Positions 42,414-53,188 are shown, counted from the first letter of the stretch. The stretch is 64,000 bases of DNA from Pseudomonadota bacterium (GCA_021794275.1 JAJYRD010000046.1:1-64000), one strand, 5' to 3'. Numbers and translations are program-made. The notes: generated from the letters alone by a model not told the origin.

Positions 42414-43559
42414 ATGGATCTTGTGGTAGGGATCAACGACACCACCTTGCGTGACGGCGAACAGACCGCCGGCGTGGTCTTCAGTGCTGAGGAAAAGATC
42501 ATCATCGCCCGCGCCCTGGATCACGCCGGGGTCGCCGAAATGGAGGTGGGCATCCCAGCCCTCGGCCCCGAGGAGCGCGATACGATACGCGCAATCAGCG
42601 CACTCGATCTCAGGGCCCGTCTCATGGTGTGGGCACGGATGTGCCGTCCCGATCTCGATGCCGCCGGCCTTTGTGGACCGGTGCTCGTCCACCTTTCTAT
42701 CCCGGTGTCGGATATCCAGATCCGCGGCAAGCTCGGGCGCAACCGCCAGTGGGTCTTGAAGACCGTGATGCGCTTCGTCGGGGCTGCCGTCGATCGGGGT
42801 ATGTCGGTCTCGGTCGGCGCTGAAGATGCCTCGCGCGCCGATCCGAGTTTTCTGTACCGAGTGGCGGATGCGGCGCAAAAGGCTGGCGCCCGCCGCCTGC
42901 GATTCGCCGACACCCTCGGGGTCCTGGACCCGTTCGCCACTTATGAGCGCATACGCGCGCTCGTCAAAAATACCGACCTGCCGATCGAAATGCATGCGCA
43001 CGATGATCTTGGCCTTGCCACCGCTAATACCTTGGCGGCGGTGCTCGCCGGCGCCCGCCACGCCAACACCACCGTAAACGGTCTGGGTGAACGCGCCGGC
43101 AATGCAAGTTTGGAGGAGGTTGCGCTCGCGTTGCAAGTGATCTATCGGCGCACGACCGGTATCGACATGACCCAGTTACCAGCGATCTCGCAGATCGTCG
43201 GTCGGGCTTCAGGGCGGCCCGCCCCGCCTCAGAAGAGCGTCGTAGGTGATGCCGTTTTCACGCACGAGGCGGGCATTCACGTCGACGGGCTTTTGAAGGA
43301 TGTCCGCACGTATCAGGGGTTCGACCCCGCGAAGGTAGGGCGCGCGCATCGCATCGTGCTCGGCAAGCACTCGGGTTCGCGTGCCGTGGCCTATGTCTAC
43401 GGCAAGATGGGCATTGCGCTGAGCCGCGAGCAGGCGCAAGAGATCGTGGGCCTGATACGCGCCCATGCCATTCGCACAAAAAATCCACCGAGCGATCAGG
43501 ACTTGCGCGGCTTCCTTGGAGAGACCCGCGCGACCGCGCCTGCGAGGGTGGCGGTATGA
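42414..43559 (+). CDS. nifV: Homocitrate synthase
   Basis: About 381 residues from ATG 42414, chosen because GAGGG lies at good spacing and the sigma-54 promoter rules out upstream starts (42399 remains possible). It makes homocitrate, the organic ligand of FeMo-co, from acetyl-CoA and 2-oxoglutarate. Signatures: NDTTLRDGEQTAGVVF, MHAHDDLGLATANTLAA (metal His pair) and NGLGERAGNASLEEV. Coupled to nifW by an ATGA overlap. Confidence 0.94.
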   Translation: MDLVVGINDTTLRDGEQTAGVVFSAEEKIIIARALDHAGVAEMEVGIPALGPEERDTIRAISALDLRARLMVWARMCRPDLDAAGLCGPVLVHLSIPVSDIQIRGKLGRNRQWVLKTVMRFVGAAVDRGMSVSVGAEDASRADPSFLYRVADAAQKAGARRLRFADTLGVLDPFATYERIRALVKNTDLPIEMHAHDDLGLATANTLAAVLAGARHANTTVNGLGERAGNASLEEVALALQVIYRRTTGIDMTQLPAISQIVGRASGRPAPPQKSVVGDAVFTHEAGIHVDGLLKDVRTYQGFDPAKVGRAHRIVLGKHSGSRAVAYVYGKMGIALSREQAQEIVGLIRAHAIRTKNPPSDQDLRGFLGETRATAPARVAV

Positions 43560-43918
43560 ACGACCAGCCCCAGGGATCTGCGAGCCAAAGACTGTTTCGT
43601 GAGTTGAGCCAATTGTCGGCGGCCGAGGAGTTCTTCAAATATTTAGCGGTGCCCTACGACAAGCATGTCGTGAATGTAAACCGTCTCCATATCCTGAAAC
43701 GTTTCCGTCAATATCTGGCGGGCGCCCTCGACGACGCACCCACCGACGGCGAGGAACTGCGCGCCTTGTGCGCATCTTTGTTAGAGAAGGCCCATGGGGA
43801 TTTCGTGCGATCGAGCGCGCAGATCGAAAAGGTCTTTCGGGTCTTTCAGGATCAGACGGCCGAGGTGGCGGTCAAGGCGATCCGGCGCGTGCCCGCGGTG
43901 CCCCCCAAAGGAGAGTGA
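43556..43918 (+). CDS. nifW: NifW, nitrogenase-stabilising protein
   Basis: A 120-residue NifW with the family signature LSAAEEFFKYLAVPYD and VVNVNRLHILKRF. It is thought to protect or help mature the MoFe protein under oxygen. It overlaps nifV by 4 bases and is followed one base after its stop by fixA. Confidence 0.9.
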   Translation: MNDQPQGSASQRLFRELSQLSAAEEFFKYLAVPYDKHVVNVNRLHILKRFRQYLAGALDDAPTDGEELRALCASLLEKAHGDFVRSSAQIEKVFRVFQDQTAEVAVKAIRRVPAVPPKGE

Positions 43919-43919
43919 A

Positions 43920-44783
43920 ATGCATATCCTCGTTTGCATAAAACAGGTGCCCGACAGCGCGCAGATCCGTGTGCACCCGGTTACCAATACCATCATGCGC
44001 CAAGGGGTGCCCGCGATCGTCAATCCCTACGATCTCTACGCCCTGGAGGAAGCGTTGCGCTTGAAAGACCGTTACCGGGGGCGCGTCACCGCGCTCTGCA
44101 TGGGGCCGCCACAGGCCGAGGTGGCGTTGCGCAAGGCCCTTGCATTCGGTGCGGATGAGGCCATCTTGCTGACCGATCGCGCCTTCGCTGGCGCCGACAC
44201 TCTGGCCACGAGCTACGCCTTGTCGGCGGCGATACGCCAGGTCCATAGGAGCTTGCCAATCGATCTCGTTTTTGCCGGCAAGCAGACCATAGACGGCGAC
44301 ACAGCACAGGTGGGGCCCGGTATCGCCACGCGTCTCGACATGCAGTTGCTTACCTACGTGAGTAAGATCGTCTCCCTCGATCTGGCTGCCCGTGAGATCG
44401 TCGTTCACAGGCGGTCCGAGGGAGGGGTGCAGGTCCTGAAGACCCGGCTGCCGGCACTCGTCACGGTGCTCGAGGGCATCAACGAGATGCGTTTCGCCTC
44501 CTTGACCGACATGTTCCGTGCCGAACGCCATCCGCTCACGATATGGAACAAGGACGATGCTCGGATCGAGGATGCGACCAAGGTCGGTCTGAAGGGTTCG
44601 CCGACCGCGGTCTCCAAGGTCTTTGCGCCTACCCCGACCAACCGCCGCGCGGAGATCATTGAGACGCACGGCGGACAACCGATCGATCTGGCGGCGACCT
44701 TGGTCGCCAAGCTCTTTTCGAGCCGCCCGGATGTGGCGTTTGCCATCAACCCCTCCCTCACGCCTGACCGGAGATCCCTATGA
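43920..44783 (+). CDS. fixA: FixA, electron-transfer flavoprotein beta subunit
   Basis: A 287-residue EtfB-like subunit ([18 protein letters not shown]...[18 protein letters not shown], then [18 protein letters not shown]). It binds the flavin at the heart of the FixABCX electron-bifurcating complex. That complex splits electrons from NADH between quinone and a low-potential ferredoxin or flavodoxin for nitrogenase. GGAGAG precedes the start. Overlaps fixB by four bases. Confidence 0.94.
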   Translation: MHILVCIKQVPDSAQIRVHPVTNTIMRQGVPAIVNPYDLYALEEALRLKDRYRGRVTALCMGPPQAEVALRKALAFGADEAILLTDRAFAGADTLATSYALSAAIRQVHRSLPIDLVFAGKQTIDGDTAQVGPGIATRLDMQLLTYVSKIVSLDLAAREIVVHRRSEGGVQVLKTRLPALVTVLEGINEMRFASLTDMFRAERHPLTIWNKDDARIEDATKVGLKGSPTAVSKVFAPTPTNRRAEIIETHGGQPIDLAATLVAKLFSSRPDVAFAINPSLTPDRRSL

Positions 44784-45883
44784 CGTCCTCCCCGGCGCAA
44801 CAAGCGCAAGCGTCGCGACCCGCCGGCCGCCGCGCAGCGAAGCTCGACGAACGCCTTGCCGGCTACAAGGGCGTCTGGGTCTTCGTCGAATATGAGCGCG
44901 GCCAGGTCCATCCCGTATCCTGGGAGTTGCTTGGCGAGGGCCGCAAACTTGCCTCTGCTCTCAAGGTGGAACTCGCGGCGGTCCTGCTCGGTCCGCCCGA
45001 CGGCGCCATCCAGGGTTTCTGCGATCAGGCTGTACAGTATGGGGCAGACCTCTGTTATCTCGCCTGTCATCCAGTCCTAAAGGACTATCGCAATGCCCCG
45101 TACACGAGCGTGCTCACCGAACTTGTCAATCGCTACTGCCCGGAAATTCTGCTTTTGGGGGCGACGACGCTCGGGCGCGACCTGGCAGGCAGTGTTGCCA
45201 CGACTTTGAAGACCGGGCTCACCGCCGATTGCACGGGCCTTGCCATCGATCCCGAAAACCGGGGGCTCGCGGCCACCCGGCCGACCTTCGGGGGAAGCCT
45301 TTTGTGCACCATCGTCACGCTCAATTACCGGCCGCAGATGGCCACTGTGCGACCACGTGTCATGGCCATGCCGGCCCCAGACCCAGCCCGCTCAGGGCGC
45401 GTGATCGAGCACCCAGTCGCGCTCATCGAGGAGTCGGTGGTCACGAAGATCCTGGACTTCGTTCCCGACGATCTTATCGCGGAGGCTAATCTTCCGTTCG
45501 CCGACATCATCGTGAGCGGCGGGCGAGGCATGAAGCGTCAGGAGAATTTCCGTCTCATATACGAGCTCGCCGGTGTCCTTGGCGCGGAGGTGGGTGCAAG
45601 CCGCCCGGTGATCCAGGCCGGATGGGTGGGTGCCGAGAGGCAGGTGGGGCAGTCCGGAAAGACGGTTCGGCCGCGGCTCTATATCGCAGCGGGCATATCA
45701 GGGGCCGTCCAGCATCGCGTCGGCATGGACAAGTCCGACGTGATCGTCGCGATCAATGAGGACGCCAACGCCCCGATATTCGATTTCGCGCACTACGGCA
45801 TCGTTGGCAACGCCATGACCATTCTGCCGGCCTTGACCCAGGCGTTCACAGAGCACTTAAAGACCCTGAAGCGTGCCGGCTGA
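44780..45883 (+). CDS. fixB: FixB, electron-transfer flavoprotein alpha subunit
   Basis: A 367-residue EtfA-like subunit. The N-terminal half ([24 protein letters not shown]) pairs with FixA. The C-terminal FAD domain has [26 protein letters not shown] and the [16 protein letters not shown] signature. It has a ~30-residue N-terminal extension. Coupled to fixA. Confidence 0.94.
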   Translation: MTSSPAQQAQASRPAGRRAAKLDERLAGYKGVWVFVEYERGQVHPVSWELLGEGRKLASALKVELAAVLLGPPDGAIQGFCDQAVQYGADLCYLACHPVLKDYRNAPYTSVLTELVNRYCPEILLLGATTLGRDLAGSVATTLKTGLTADCTGLAIDPENRGLAATRPTFGGSLLCTIVTLNYRPQMATVRPRVMAMPAPDPARSGRVIEHPVALIEESVVTKILDFVPDDLIAEANLPFADIIVSGGRGMKRQENFRLIYELAGVLGAEVGASRPVIQAGWVGAERQVGQSGKTVRPRLYIAAGISGAVQHRVGMDKSDVIVAINEDANAPIFDFAHYGIVGNAMTILPALTQAFTEHLKTLKRAG

Positions 45884-45899
45884 CGGCTTAGGAGGTTTT

Positions 45900-47198
45900 A
45901 TGTCGGAGCATTTCGATGCCATTGTCGTGGGGGCGGGGCCGGCCGGGAACAGCGCCGCCTATACCCTGGCCAAGGCCGGCCTCAAGGTCCTGCAGATCGA
46001 GCGTGGCGAGTACTCGGGGTCTAAAAACGTGCAGGGGGCCATACTCTATTCCGATGCGCTCGAAAAAATCATACCAGACTTCCGGGAGGACGCGCCGCTC
46101 GAGCGCCACGTCATCGAGCAGCGCATGTGGGTCCTGGATGACGAGTCCTGTATAGGTGGCACCTATCGCTCAGCGGATTTCAGCAAACCCCCCTATAACC
46201 GCTATACCATCATCCGCTCTCAGTTCGATCGCTGGTTCTCGAAAAAAGTCCGCGACGCGGGCGCGCTCGTCGTTTGCGAGACCACGGTGCTCGATCTCCA
46301 TATGGACGGGCGCTGCGTGGTTGGGGTACGGACCGACCGTGAGAACGGATCGGTGTATGCCGATGTCGTCATTCTGGCCGACGGCGTCAATTCTGTGCTT
46401 GCGCGCAAGGCGGGATTCCGCGGCGAATTGAAACCAAAAGATGTCGCCCTGGCCGTCAAGGAGATCCACTTCCTTCCAGAGCAGACGATAGAGGACCGCT
46501 TCAACATCAAGGGCACGGAGGGCGTCGTCATCGAGATGGCGGGCAAGATCACCCAAGGCATGGTGGGCACGGGCTTCCTGTACACGAACAAGGAGTCCGT
46601 GACCATAGGGGTTGGCTGTTTGCTCTCCGACTTCAAGAAAAGCGGGATCGCGCCCTATGCCTTGCTTGAGCAAATGAAGGCGCATCCGACGATCAAGCCA
46701 CTCCTCGCCGGGGGCGAGATGAAGGAATACACGGCGCACCTGATTCCCGAGGGCGGCTATAACGCCATACCCGCCATTTACGGCGACGGCTGGCTCATGG
46801 CCGGCGACGCCGGCATGTTCGTCAATGCCGTGCACCGGGAGGGATCGAACCTGGCTATGACCACCGGGCGGGTCGCGGCCGAGACGGTCATTGCTCTGAA
46901 GGCGCAGGGCAAGCCCATGACAGCGCCACACCTGGCGGCCTACCGCAAGGCTCTGAACCATAGCTTCGTCATGAAGGACATGAAAAAGTACAAAGATGTC
47001 CCTGAGGTCATGGACAAGAACCGGCAGTTTTTCACGGACTACCCCCGTCTCGTAAGTCAGGCGGCCCGCACCCTCTTGACCGTAGATGGGGTCGATAAGA
47101 AGACCAAGGAACGAGCGATCCGTAAGGCGTTCACCGGCGCCCGGTCGACCTTCGGGTTATTCGCGGACGCCTTCAAGCTGTGGAGGGCATTCGAATGA
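45900..47198 (+). CDS. fixC: FixC, flavoprotein:quinone oxidoreductase subunit
   Basis: A 432-residue ETF-quinone-oxidoreductase-like flavoprotein. N-terminal FAD motif [32 protein letters not shown] in the middle and [23 protein letters not shown] toward the C-terminus. It passes the high-potential electron to quinone. AGGAGG lies directly upstream. Its stop overlaps fixX. Confidence 0.94.
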   Translation: MSEHFDAIVVGAGPAGNSAAYTLAKAGLKVLQIERGEYSGSKNVQGAILYSDALEKIIPDFREDAPLERHVIEQRMWVLDDESCIGGTYRSADFSKPPYNRYTIIRSQFDRWFSKKVRDAGALVVCETTVLDLHMDGRCVVGVRTDRENGSVYADVVILADGVNSVLARKAGFRGELKPKDVALAVKEIHFLPEQTIEDRFNIKGTEGVVIEMAGKITQGMVGTGFLYTNKESVTIGVGCLLSDFKKSGIAPYALLEQMKAHPTIKPLLAGGEMKEYTAHLIPEGGYNAIPAIYGDGWLMAGDAGMFVNAVHREGSNLAMTTGRVAAETVIALKAQGKPMTAPHLAAYRKALNHSFVMKDMKKYKDVPEVMDKNRQFFTDYPRLVSQAARTLLTVDGVDKKTKERAIRKAFTGARSTFGLFADAFKLWRAFE

Positions 47199-47482
47199 TG
47201 CGCATAGAGGAAAAGCTTTTCCAGAACCGGTACCGGGTGGACCCCGGACGTGCGCATATCGAGATTGCGGACGCGGACGTCTGCGCCGTCCACTGCAAGG
47301 AAAAGCCCTGCACTTTCTGCTGCCCAGCTGGATGCTATGCCGAGGACAACGGCGGGCGCGTGACCTTGATCACCGACGGATGTCTCGAGTGCGGGACCTG
47401 CCGCGTCATCTGTGGCGAGCACCGCAATGTCCGTTGGGAGTACCCGCGCGGCGGTTACGGCATATTGTTCAAGTTTGGTTGA
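47195..47482 (+). CDS. fixX: FixX, ferredoxin-like protein
   Basis: A 95-residue ferredoxin-like subunit of FixABCX. Cysteines: [18 protein letters not shown], then a 4Fe-4S-type [14 protein letters not shown] 47195 is chosen because it follows TGGAGGG and overlaps the fixC stop. Last gene of the nifV operon. Confidence 0.92.
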   Translation: MMRIEEKLFQNRYRVDPGRAHIEIADADVCAVHCKEKPCTFCCPAGCYAEDNGGRVTLITDGCLECGTCRVICGEHRNVRWEYPRGGYGILFKFG

Positions 47483-47830
47483 CACGCAACGCTGCCCCGA
47501 GGCCGCGTGGCGCCGCCCGATCGCGCCCTGGGGGCTCGCGTACGCGGCCTCTAAGGTCGCCGTGGCCGGTCCCACCGCGTCGCGCTGAACCGTTTCGCCA
47601 AAGACCGAGGGGCTTGCCCCAGGTCAAGGGAGGCGCACCCCGGTTTGCTTGAGAATTGCGGGTGCTAGGCGAAGGGGGCGCGCGACTATCGGGCCGCCCG
47701 CCAGCCGGTCGTAGGGTGTTTTTCGGGGAGGGTTTGGGGGCGTGGGGCGCGCAGTCGCCATACGAGACCCTTTGTCGGAGACGACCAGGGAGGTCTGCCT
47801 CTTGCCCGGTCGCGACGATAAGGGGGTCTC
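47483..47830. other. Non-coding gap after fixX
   Basis: No gene or sigma-54 promoter is recognised in these 348 bases, so the GGDEF-EAL gene that follows is probably expressed independently of NifA. Confidence 0.4.
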
Positions 47831-49711
47831 ATGGCAGACGACGAACTACTCCTCGATACGGCGAGCGAGCCGGGCGCGGCTCTGGATGGGTGCGCACCAG
47901 AAGCGGAGCGTCTGGCCATTTTGCAGGTGCTGCTGGATGTCCTCGCTCTGCCACTCGCCCTGGGGGCGCGCGCAGGCCCGCTCCTACGTCGGATCTGCAC
48001 GGGCCTCGTGGCTGCAAGCCCTGCAATCGCGTTCGCCTATTATTTCATCTTGGACGAGCACGCAGACGCGTTGCGGCCCGAATTTTCGGCGGGCGAGGGT
48101 GCGCCCGACCCGCGAATCATGTGGGAAGACGCGGGTTTGCTGCGGGCCATGGCCCGCACCCGGTGTCCGCGTTTTTACAGGATCGATGACCCGGACGGGC
48201 CGGCCTGGCTCGCGTCGGCGGCAGGAGGCGCGGCGGAAATTGTGTTGTTCCCGTTCGGGGCGGCGCCCACGCAAGGCGTAGGGGTCATCGGTGCGCGCAA
48301 GAGCGGCTTCTTCGCGAGGGTCGGTCTCCAGCCTTTCCTGGCGTTCACGAACCTGGGGGATATCGCGCTCACTCTCCGGACGATGGCGCTGCGCGACCCC
48401 CTCACGGGCCTGCCGAATCGCGCGCTTTTCCTGGATCGGCTGATCCACGCCCGGGCCCACACCCGGCGCACTGAGCGGCTTCTCGGGGTGGCGCTGCTTG
48501 ATCTCGACGGCTTCAAGCTCGTCAACGATCGTGACGGCCATGCCGCGGGCGATGCGGTTTTGCGACAGATTGCCGGCACGCTGCGATCATTTCTGCGACC
48601 AGGAGATACTCTGGCCCGCACTGGCGGCGACGAGTTCGCTCTTTTGTTCGTCGACGTATCCTGTCTCGCTGATATCGAGGCCTTGTGTGAACGCCTGCTT
48701 ACCTTCGTCCGGCAAATGGCGCTTGGGCCCCGCGACACCCCGCGGCTTGTCATCACCGCAAGCCTCGGGCTCACAGTGTTCCCATTCGACGACAGCGATG
48801 CCGACACCCTGATGCGCCACGCCGATCTCGCGCTATATGCCGCCAAGGCTGCGGGGCGCGACCAATACCGAGTTCATAACCTCGAGCTCGAGGAGGCGGC
48901 TCGCGAAGGTTTGAGGCAGCGTGAGATGGTCAAAGCAGCGCTTGTCGAAAATCGTTTGACACTCCATTACCAGCCCGTCGTGAGGCTTGATGGGCCGGTC
49001 GTGGGGGCGGAGGCCCTGTTGCGACTTCACCACGCGGAGCGCGGACTTCTCACGCCGGATACCTTCGCCGGCGCCCTCGATTCCGGGGCCCTTGCCTCTG
49101 ACCTGGGACGTTACGTATTGGAGGCCGCCGCCAGTCGCGCAGAGGCCTGGATCCAGGAGGGTGTCCATGCACCCTACGGCATGCCCTTGCGCGTCGCGGT
49201 CAACGTAAGTCCAACCTACCTCCTCGACCCAGCCTTTCTCCTGGATGTTCGTACCATCCTGGCGCGCCACCCGCACCTTGAGGCCTCGGCTCTCGAGATC
49301 GAGATCACTGAGTCTGTGCCTGTGCGCGACATGGTCTTCTTCCACGAGACGTTGCTCGCCTGCCGGCGGCTTGGCCTTCGAGTGGCGCTTGACGATTTCG
49401 GGACCGGATCGGCGTCGCTCTCATACTTGCAGAAGCTGCCTGCGCAAACCATCAAGATCGACCGCGGGTTCGTTCGCGATATGGGTCACGACCCCAAGGA
49501 TTACGCCATCGTCTCCGCGGTCGCTCATGCCGGCCATCTTCTGGGCCTCGAGGTCGTAGCCGAAGGGGTCGAGACAAGGGAGCAGCTGGAGCTCCTGCGG
49601 GGGCTCGGCGATCTGTGCGTCCAGGGTTACGCCATCGCCCGCGCTATGCCGGCGGACGATTTCCCGGGGTGGTGTCGCACCTACGAGGGTCGGCGCGAAC
49701 GGGACCGATGA
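47831..49711 (+). CDS. GGDEF-EAL cyclic-di-GMP protein inside the nif cluster
   Basis: A 626-residue protein. Residues ~1-175 are a GAF-like sensory region, ~185-345 the GGDEF domain (TGGDEFALLF) and ~365-620 the EAL domain (GAEALLRL, ETIEITES-like EIEITESVP, DDFGTGSASLSYL, EGVETREQ). Both active-site signatures look intact. No membrane span. It separates the fix and nifB operons and may link c-di-GMP (biofilm or attachment) to diazotrophy, which is inference from position. Confidence 0.87.
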   Translation: MADDELLLDTASEPGAALDGCAPEAERLAILQVLLDVLALPLALGARAGPLLRRICTGLVAASPAIAFAYYFILDEHADALRPEFSAGEGAPDPRIMWEDAGLLRAMARTRCPRFYRIDDPDGPAWLASAAGGAAEIVLFPFGAAPTQGVGVIGARKSGFFARVGLQPFLAFTNLGDIALTLRTMALRDPLTGLPNRALFLDRLIHARAHTRRTERLLGVALLDLDGFKLVNDRDGHAAGDAVLRQIAGTLRSFLRPGDTLARTGGDEFALLFVDVSCLADIEALCERLLTFVRQMALGPRDTPRLVITASLGLTVFPFDDSDADTLMRHADLALYAAKAAGRDQYRVHNLELEEAAREGLRQREMVKAALVENRLTLHYQPVVRLDGPVVGAEALLRLHHAERGLLTPDTFAGALDSGALASDLGRYVLEAAASRAEAWIQEGVHAPYGMPLRVAVNVSPTYLLDPAFLLDVRTILARHPHLEASALEIEITESVPVRDMVFFHETLLACRRLGLRVALDDFGTGSASLSYLQKLPAQTIKIDRGFVRDMGHDPKDYAIVSAVAHAGHLLGLEVVAEGVETREQLELLRGLGDLCVQGYAIARAMPADDFPGWCRTYEGRRERDR

Positions 49712-49747
49712 CAGCCAGATCGGCGCCCTGGATAAGCTTCCCGCAGC

Positions 49748-50143
49748 CTAGACGGAAAACGAGTTCCCGCAGCCACAGGTCGAGCGTGCGTTTGGGTTCT
49801 TTACGACGAAGCGCGCACCCTTCAGATCATCCCGGTAGTCGATGTCGACACCTGTGAGGTAAGGCAGGCTGAGCGGATCTATCACTAATCGCACCCCACC
49901 CTTGTCTATTATGCGGTCGCCGGCTTCGGTTGCGCCCTCGAAGCAAAAGCCATACTCGAACCCAGCGCAGCCGCCACCCCCCACCCATATGCGCAGGTAA
50001 AGGGCCTCGGAACCTTCATCGGCCATGAGCACGCGCATCTTCTCCAGGGCGTTTGCGCTAACCGCGACCGGGTCATCGAATCCGCCGACCGGCCCGATGT
50101 CTTCGTGAAAGGCGGGTCTCTCTTTCCGCGCCGTTTTTGCCAT
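49748..50143 (-). CDS. A-type iron-sulfur carrier (ErpA/IscA-like)
   Basis: A 131-residue A-type carrier with the three conserved cysteines: GGGGCAGFEYGF and CGCGNSFSV at the C-terminus. It delivers Fe-S clusters to apoproteins. An N-terminal extension of ~25 residues precedes the HesB fold. It is on the minus strand, divergent from nifB. Distinct from the second A-type protein at 52421. Confidence 0.85.
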   Translation of the reverse strand: MAKTARKERPAFHEDIGPVGGFDDPVAVSANALEKMRVLMADEGSEALYLRIWVGGGGCAGFEYGFCFEGATEAGDRIIDKGGVRLVIDPLSLPYLTGVDIDYRDDLKGARFVVKNPNARSTCGCGNSFSV

Positions 50144-50382
50144 GGTGCAATCTCCATTTGATGACCGCGTGGCGTAAGACGACGAGCATGGCGAATCCTA
50201 CGCCAGGATCTGACGGTCGCCAAGTAAGCGGGGACCGCGCCGTTCGAGACCGAGCAAGTCGCGTGCCACCGGGTCGCCACACTATCACCGCGGCGCATAG
50301 TCCCCGCGGGGACCGAGGCCAAGGCAGCGTGCCCTCGGCTGTGCTCGTCTCAGGCGGCAGACTCAGGCCCGTACCACGCACG

Positions 50383-50438
50383 TGTCGCGTAAGCGACGAA
50401 ACGCTCTTCTTTTGTCAGCCTCTGTCGTGAACGCGACA
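50383..50438. promoter_or_regulatory. NifA sites upstream of nifB
   Basis: TGT-CGTGAACGCG-ACA (50423-50438) is an exact NifA site. TGT-CGCGTAAGCG-ACG (50383-50398) is a one-base variant exactly 40 bases further upstream, on the same face of the helix. They lie about 65-120 bases before the -24 element. The remainder of the 454-base gap (50144-50597) shows no gene. Confidence 0.65.
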
Positions 50439-50503
50439 TGACGTGGCCCGCCTGCCTGCCGCAAGCACAGCCCCAACCGGCCCCCGAGGGCCGCGACGGC
50501 CGC

Positions 50504-50518
50504 TGGCACGCTGTTTGC
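50504..50518 (+). promoter_or_regulatory. Sigma-54 promoter of nifB
   Basis: TGGCACG (50504-50510), CTGT, TTGC (50515-50518): perfect -24/-12 consensus, about 80 bases before the nifB start. Confidence 0.82.
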
Positions 50519-50597
50519 TGAGGGTGGTCTGCGGCCTACGCTTAAACGCGGGGCCGCCCCGGATCCGGGTCTCGTTCACCGCCAGGGGAGTATTTCC

Positions 50598-52151
50598 ATG
50601 GAATCGAAAAACAATTCGGGCATCGATCAGCCGCAAGCCCCATTGGGCGCGCCCAGCCCCCCGGTCTCCGGACACAAGGGCTGCGGGGCCTCTGGTGGCG
50701 CTGGCAAGGCAAGCTGCGGATCATCCATGGCGCCCGAGGATATGGCCCCGGGCGTCTGGGAAAAGGTCAAGAACCATCCTTGTTATAGTGAGGAGGCCCA
50801 CCACCACTATGCACGCATGCACGTGGCCGTCGCCCCTGCCTGCAACATCCAATGCAATTACTGTAACAGGAAGTACGACTGCGCCAACGAATCCCGTCCG
50901 GGAGTCGTGAGCGAGCGACTGACGCCCGAGCAGGCGGCCCGGAAGACGCTCGCCGTGGCAAGTGCAATACCGCAGATGACGGTGCTCGGAGTCGCAGGCC
51001 CCGGGGACCCATTGGCTAACCCAGAAAAGACCTTCAAGACCTTCGAACTCATAGCACGTGAGGCCCCGGACATAAAGCTCTGTCTCTCTACCAACGGCCT
51101 CGCCTTGCCGGACTATGTTGACCGCATAAAGGACCTGAACGTCGATCATGTGACCATAACCATCAATATGGTCGATCCGGACGTGGGCGCGAAGATCTAT
51201 CCATGGATCTACTTTCGGCATAAGCGCTACACCGGACGCGGCGCCGCTCAGATTCTCCACGAGCGTCAGATGCGGGGTCTTGAGATGCTCACCGAGCGCG
51301 GCATTCTCTGCAAGGTCAACTCGGTCATGATCCCAGGAATCAATGATCAGCACTTGGTCGAGGTGAATAAGGCCGTAAAGTCGCGGGGCGCCTTCCTGCA
51401 CAACATCATGCCGCTCATATCGGCGGCGGAACACGGAACGGTGTTCGGCCTTAACGGGCAGCGCGGCCCTACGGCGCAGGAGCTGAAGGCACTGCAGGAC
51501 CGCTGTGAGGGACAGATGAACATGATGCGGCATTGTCGGCAATGCCGCGCCGATGCCGTGGGACTATTGGGCGAGGACCGATCGGCTGAATTCACCACCG
51601 AGAAGGTGATGGAGATGGATCTGGCCTACGACGGCACGGCGCGCCGTGCCTACCAGGCGTCCGTAGAGGATCAGAGGAATGAAAAGACCGCGGCCAAAGA
51701 GGCCGAGCTCAAGGGGTTGCGCGGGCGCCGTAGCGACATCGCGATTCTGGTGGCGGTCGCCACCAAGGGTGGGGGACGAGTGAACGAGCACTTCGGGCAC
51801 GCCAAGGAATTTCAGATCTACGAGGCGGGGGCTGGCGGGGCGAAATTCGTGGGGCATAGGCGCGTCGATCTGTACTGCCAGGGCGGCTACGACGAGGAAG
51901 ATGTCTTACCCACCATCATCCGTGCCCTCAACGATTGCGTGGCGGTTCTGGTGGCCAAGATCGGGGGTTGCCCGCGAGCGTCGTTGACGGAGGCGGGGAT
52001 AGAGTCGGTCGACGCCTGTGCCGATGAGTTCATAGACGCGGCGGTACTGAGCTACTACAAGGGCTACGTCGACCGGGTGGAGAGGGGCGAGATCGTACAT
52101 GCGCCGAAGGGTGACGCGGCGATTCGCCAAGGGGCTTACGTCGCCGCCTAG
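50598..52151 (+). CDS. nifB: NifB, FeMo-co core synthase
   Basis: A 517-residue radical-SAM enzyme that fuses two 4Fe-4S clusters and a carbide into NifB-co. The SAM cluster motif is CNIQCNYC, with further cluster ligands in [16 protein letters not shown]-terminal NifX-like domain ([26 protein letters not shown], ~residue 375 on) is fused. GGGGAG upstream of ATG. First gene of a long nif accessory operon. Confidence 0.96.
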   Translation: MESKNNSGIDQPQAPLGAPSPPVSGHKGCGASGGAGKASCGSSMAPEDMAPGVWEKVKNHPCYSEEAHHHYARMHVAVAPACNIQCNYCNRKYDCANESRPGVVSERLTPEQAARKTLAVASAIPQMTVLGVAGPGDPLANPEKTFKTFELIAREAPDIKLCLSTNGLALPDYVDRIKDLNVDHVTITINMVDPDVGAKIYPWIYFRHKRYTGRGAAQILHERQMRGLEMLTERGILCKVNSVMIPGINDQHLVEVNKAVKSRGAFLHNIMPLISAAEHGTVFGLNGQRGPTAQELKALQDRCEGQMNMMRHCRQCRADAVGLLGEDRSAEFTTEKVMEMDLAYDGTARRAYQASVEDQRNEKTAAKEAELKGLRGRRSDIAILVAVATKGGGRVNEHFGHAKEFQIYEAGAGGAKFVGHRRVDLYCQGGYDEEDVLPTIIRALNDCVAVLVAKIGGCPRASLTEAGIESVDACADEFIDAAVLSYYKGYVDRVERGEIVHAPKGDAAIRQGAYVAA

Positions 52152-52190
52152 CTCTTGCGCAACGGTAGCGGTAAACACGAGGAGAAAACC

Positions 52191-52409
52191 ATGCCATACA
52201 AGATCATAAGCGCGCAGTGCACGGCGTGCTCGGCCTGCGAGCCGGAATGTCCGAACAATGCCATCCGCGAGAAGGACGGCACTTACATCATAAAGTCCGA
52301 AAAGTGTACGGAGTGCATAGGGTATTTTGATGATCCCCAATGTGTCGCGGTATGCCCTGTCGAGAACACCTGCGTGATCGACTCAAGCGTCGCGCGCTAC
52401 CAAGCCTAA
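52191..52409 (+). CDS. fdxN: 2x[4Fe-4S] ferredoxin (FdxN-like)
   Basis: A 72-residue bacterial ferredoxin with two cluster motifs: [12 protein letters not shown] and [18 protein letters not shown], the second carrying the insertion typical of nif-linked ferredoxins. It follows nifB by 40 bases and probably reduces NifB or nitrogenase. AGGAG precedes the start. Confidence 0.92.
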   Translation: MPYKIISAQCTACSACEPECPNNAIREKDGTYIIKSEKCTECIGYFDDPQCVAVCPVENTCVIDSSVARYQA

Positions 52410-52420
52410 GGGAAGCGGCC

Positions 52421-52789
52421 ATGTGTATCACGATAACTCCCGCGGCACTCAAATTCATGCGTCGCATGCTCAGAATGAGCGGCAATCCGGCGGCAGGGTT
52501 CCGTCTGCTCGCGACCCCCGGAGGGTGTTCCGGTATGAGCATCGAGTTCAGCGTGGAGGCCACGGCCCCCGGGGGCGACGTAACGACCGAGTACGAGGAC
52601 GTCACTATCCATATGCCGCCCGCGACCCAGGGGCTTCTTGACCGTTGCACGCTGGATTTCACGGACGCCGCCCATTCGTCGGGCTTCACGGTCCTTGACC
52701 CCAAAGGTGGCGGATGCGCTTGCTCGAGCGCGGGCGGCGAGGCGGGGAGGGCGGTGATCGACATCAGCCGCTTGAGGCGCGGGTCCTAG
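52421..52789 (+). CDS. A-type Fe-S assembly protein (NifIscA/HesB-like)
   Basis: A 122-residue HesB-family protein with cysteines in ATPGGCSGMS and GGGCACSS. The spacing of the last pair (CAC) is the A-type pattern. It lies between fdxN and nifZ and is the nif-specific counterpart of the carrier at 49748. Supplies clusters for nitrogenase maturation. Confidence 0.88.
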   Translation: MCITITPAALKFMRRMLRMSGNPAAGFRLLATPGGCSGMSIEFSVEATAPGGDVTTEYEDVTIHMPPATQGLLDRCTLDFTDAAHSSGFTVLDPKGGGCACSSAGGEAGRAVIDISRLRRGS

Positions 52790-52834
52790 GGCTTCAATAA
52801 GCCATCCGCAAGTGGCCACGGGAGGAGGGCGAAT

Positions 52835-53131
52835 ATGAAGATCAATCGGGACGGCGACACGGTCGAATTGAATGGGCCGCCGCGATTCGAGTATGGACAG
52901 AAGGTCCGTTCGCGCAAGACCGTGCGCAACGACGGTACTTTCCCGGGCAAGGACATAGGCGACATCCTCGTAAAGAAGGGTGACGAGGGCTATGTGACGA
53001 GCATAGGGACTTTCTTGCAGCAGTTTTACATTTACGGTGTGGATTTTGTGGCCAACGGTTATCGGGTCGGCATGAAGGGGCGGGAGCTCGAGAGCGCGGC
53101 GCCTGCCGACGGGTCCGACCCGGGGTGTTGA
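52835..53131 (+). CDS. nifZ: NifZ-domain protein
   Basis: A 98-residue NifZ (FEYGQKVRSRKTVRNDGTFPGKDIGD, then GDEGYVTSIGTFLQQFYIYGVDF). NifZ helps form the second P-cluster of the MoFe protein. GGAGGAGG precedes the start. Short relative to some NifZ proteins, which carry a longer tail. Confidence 0.9.
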   Translation: MKINRDGDTVELNGPPRFEYGQKVRSRKTVRNDGTFPGKDIGDILVKKGDEGYVTSIGTFLQQFYIYGVDFVANGYRVGMKGRELESAAPADGSDPGC

Positions 53132-53188
53132 TCGCGCCGGGTGCGGTGCGGACCCGATCGCTGATCCAGAGGCCAGAGGGTTGAGACG

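Noticed and set aside
52421-52789. NifU
   Set aside because: The small protein has the HesB/A-type cysteine pattern, not the NifU N-terminal scaffold or the NifU C-terminal CxxC domain.
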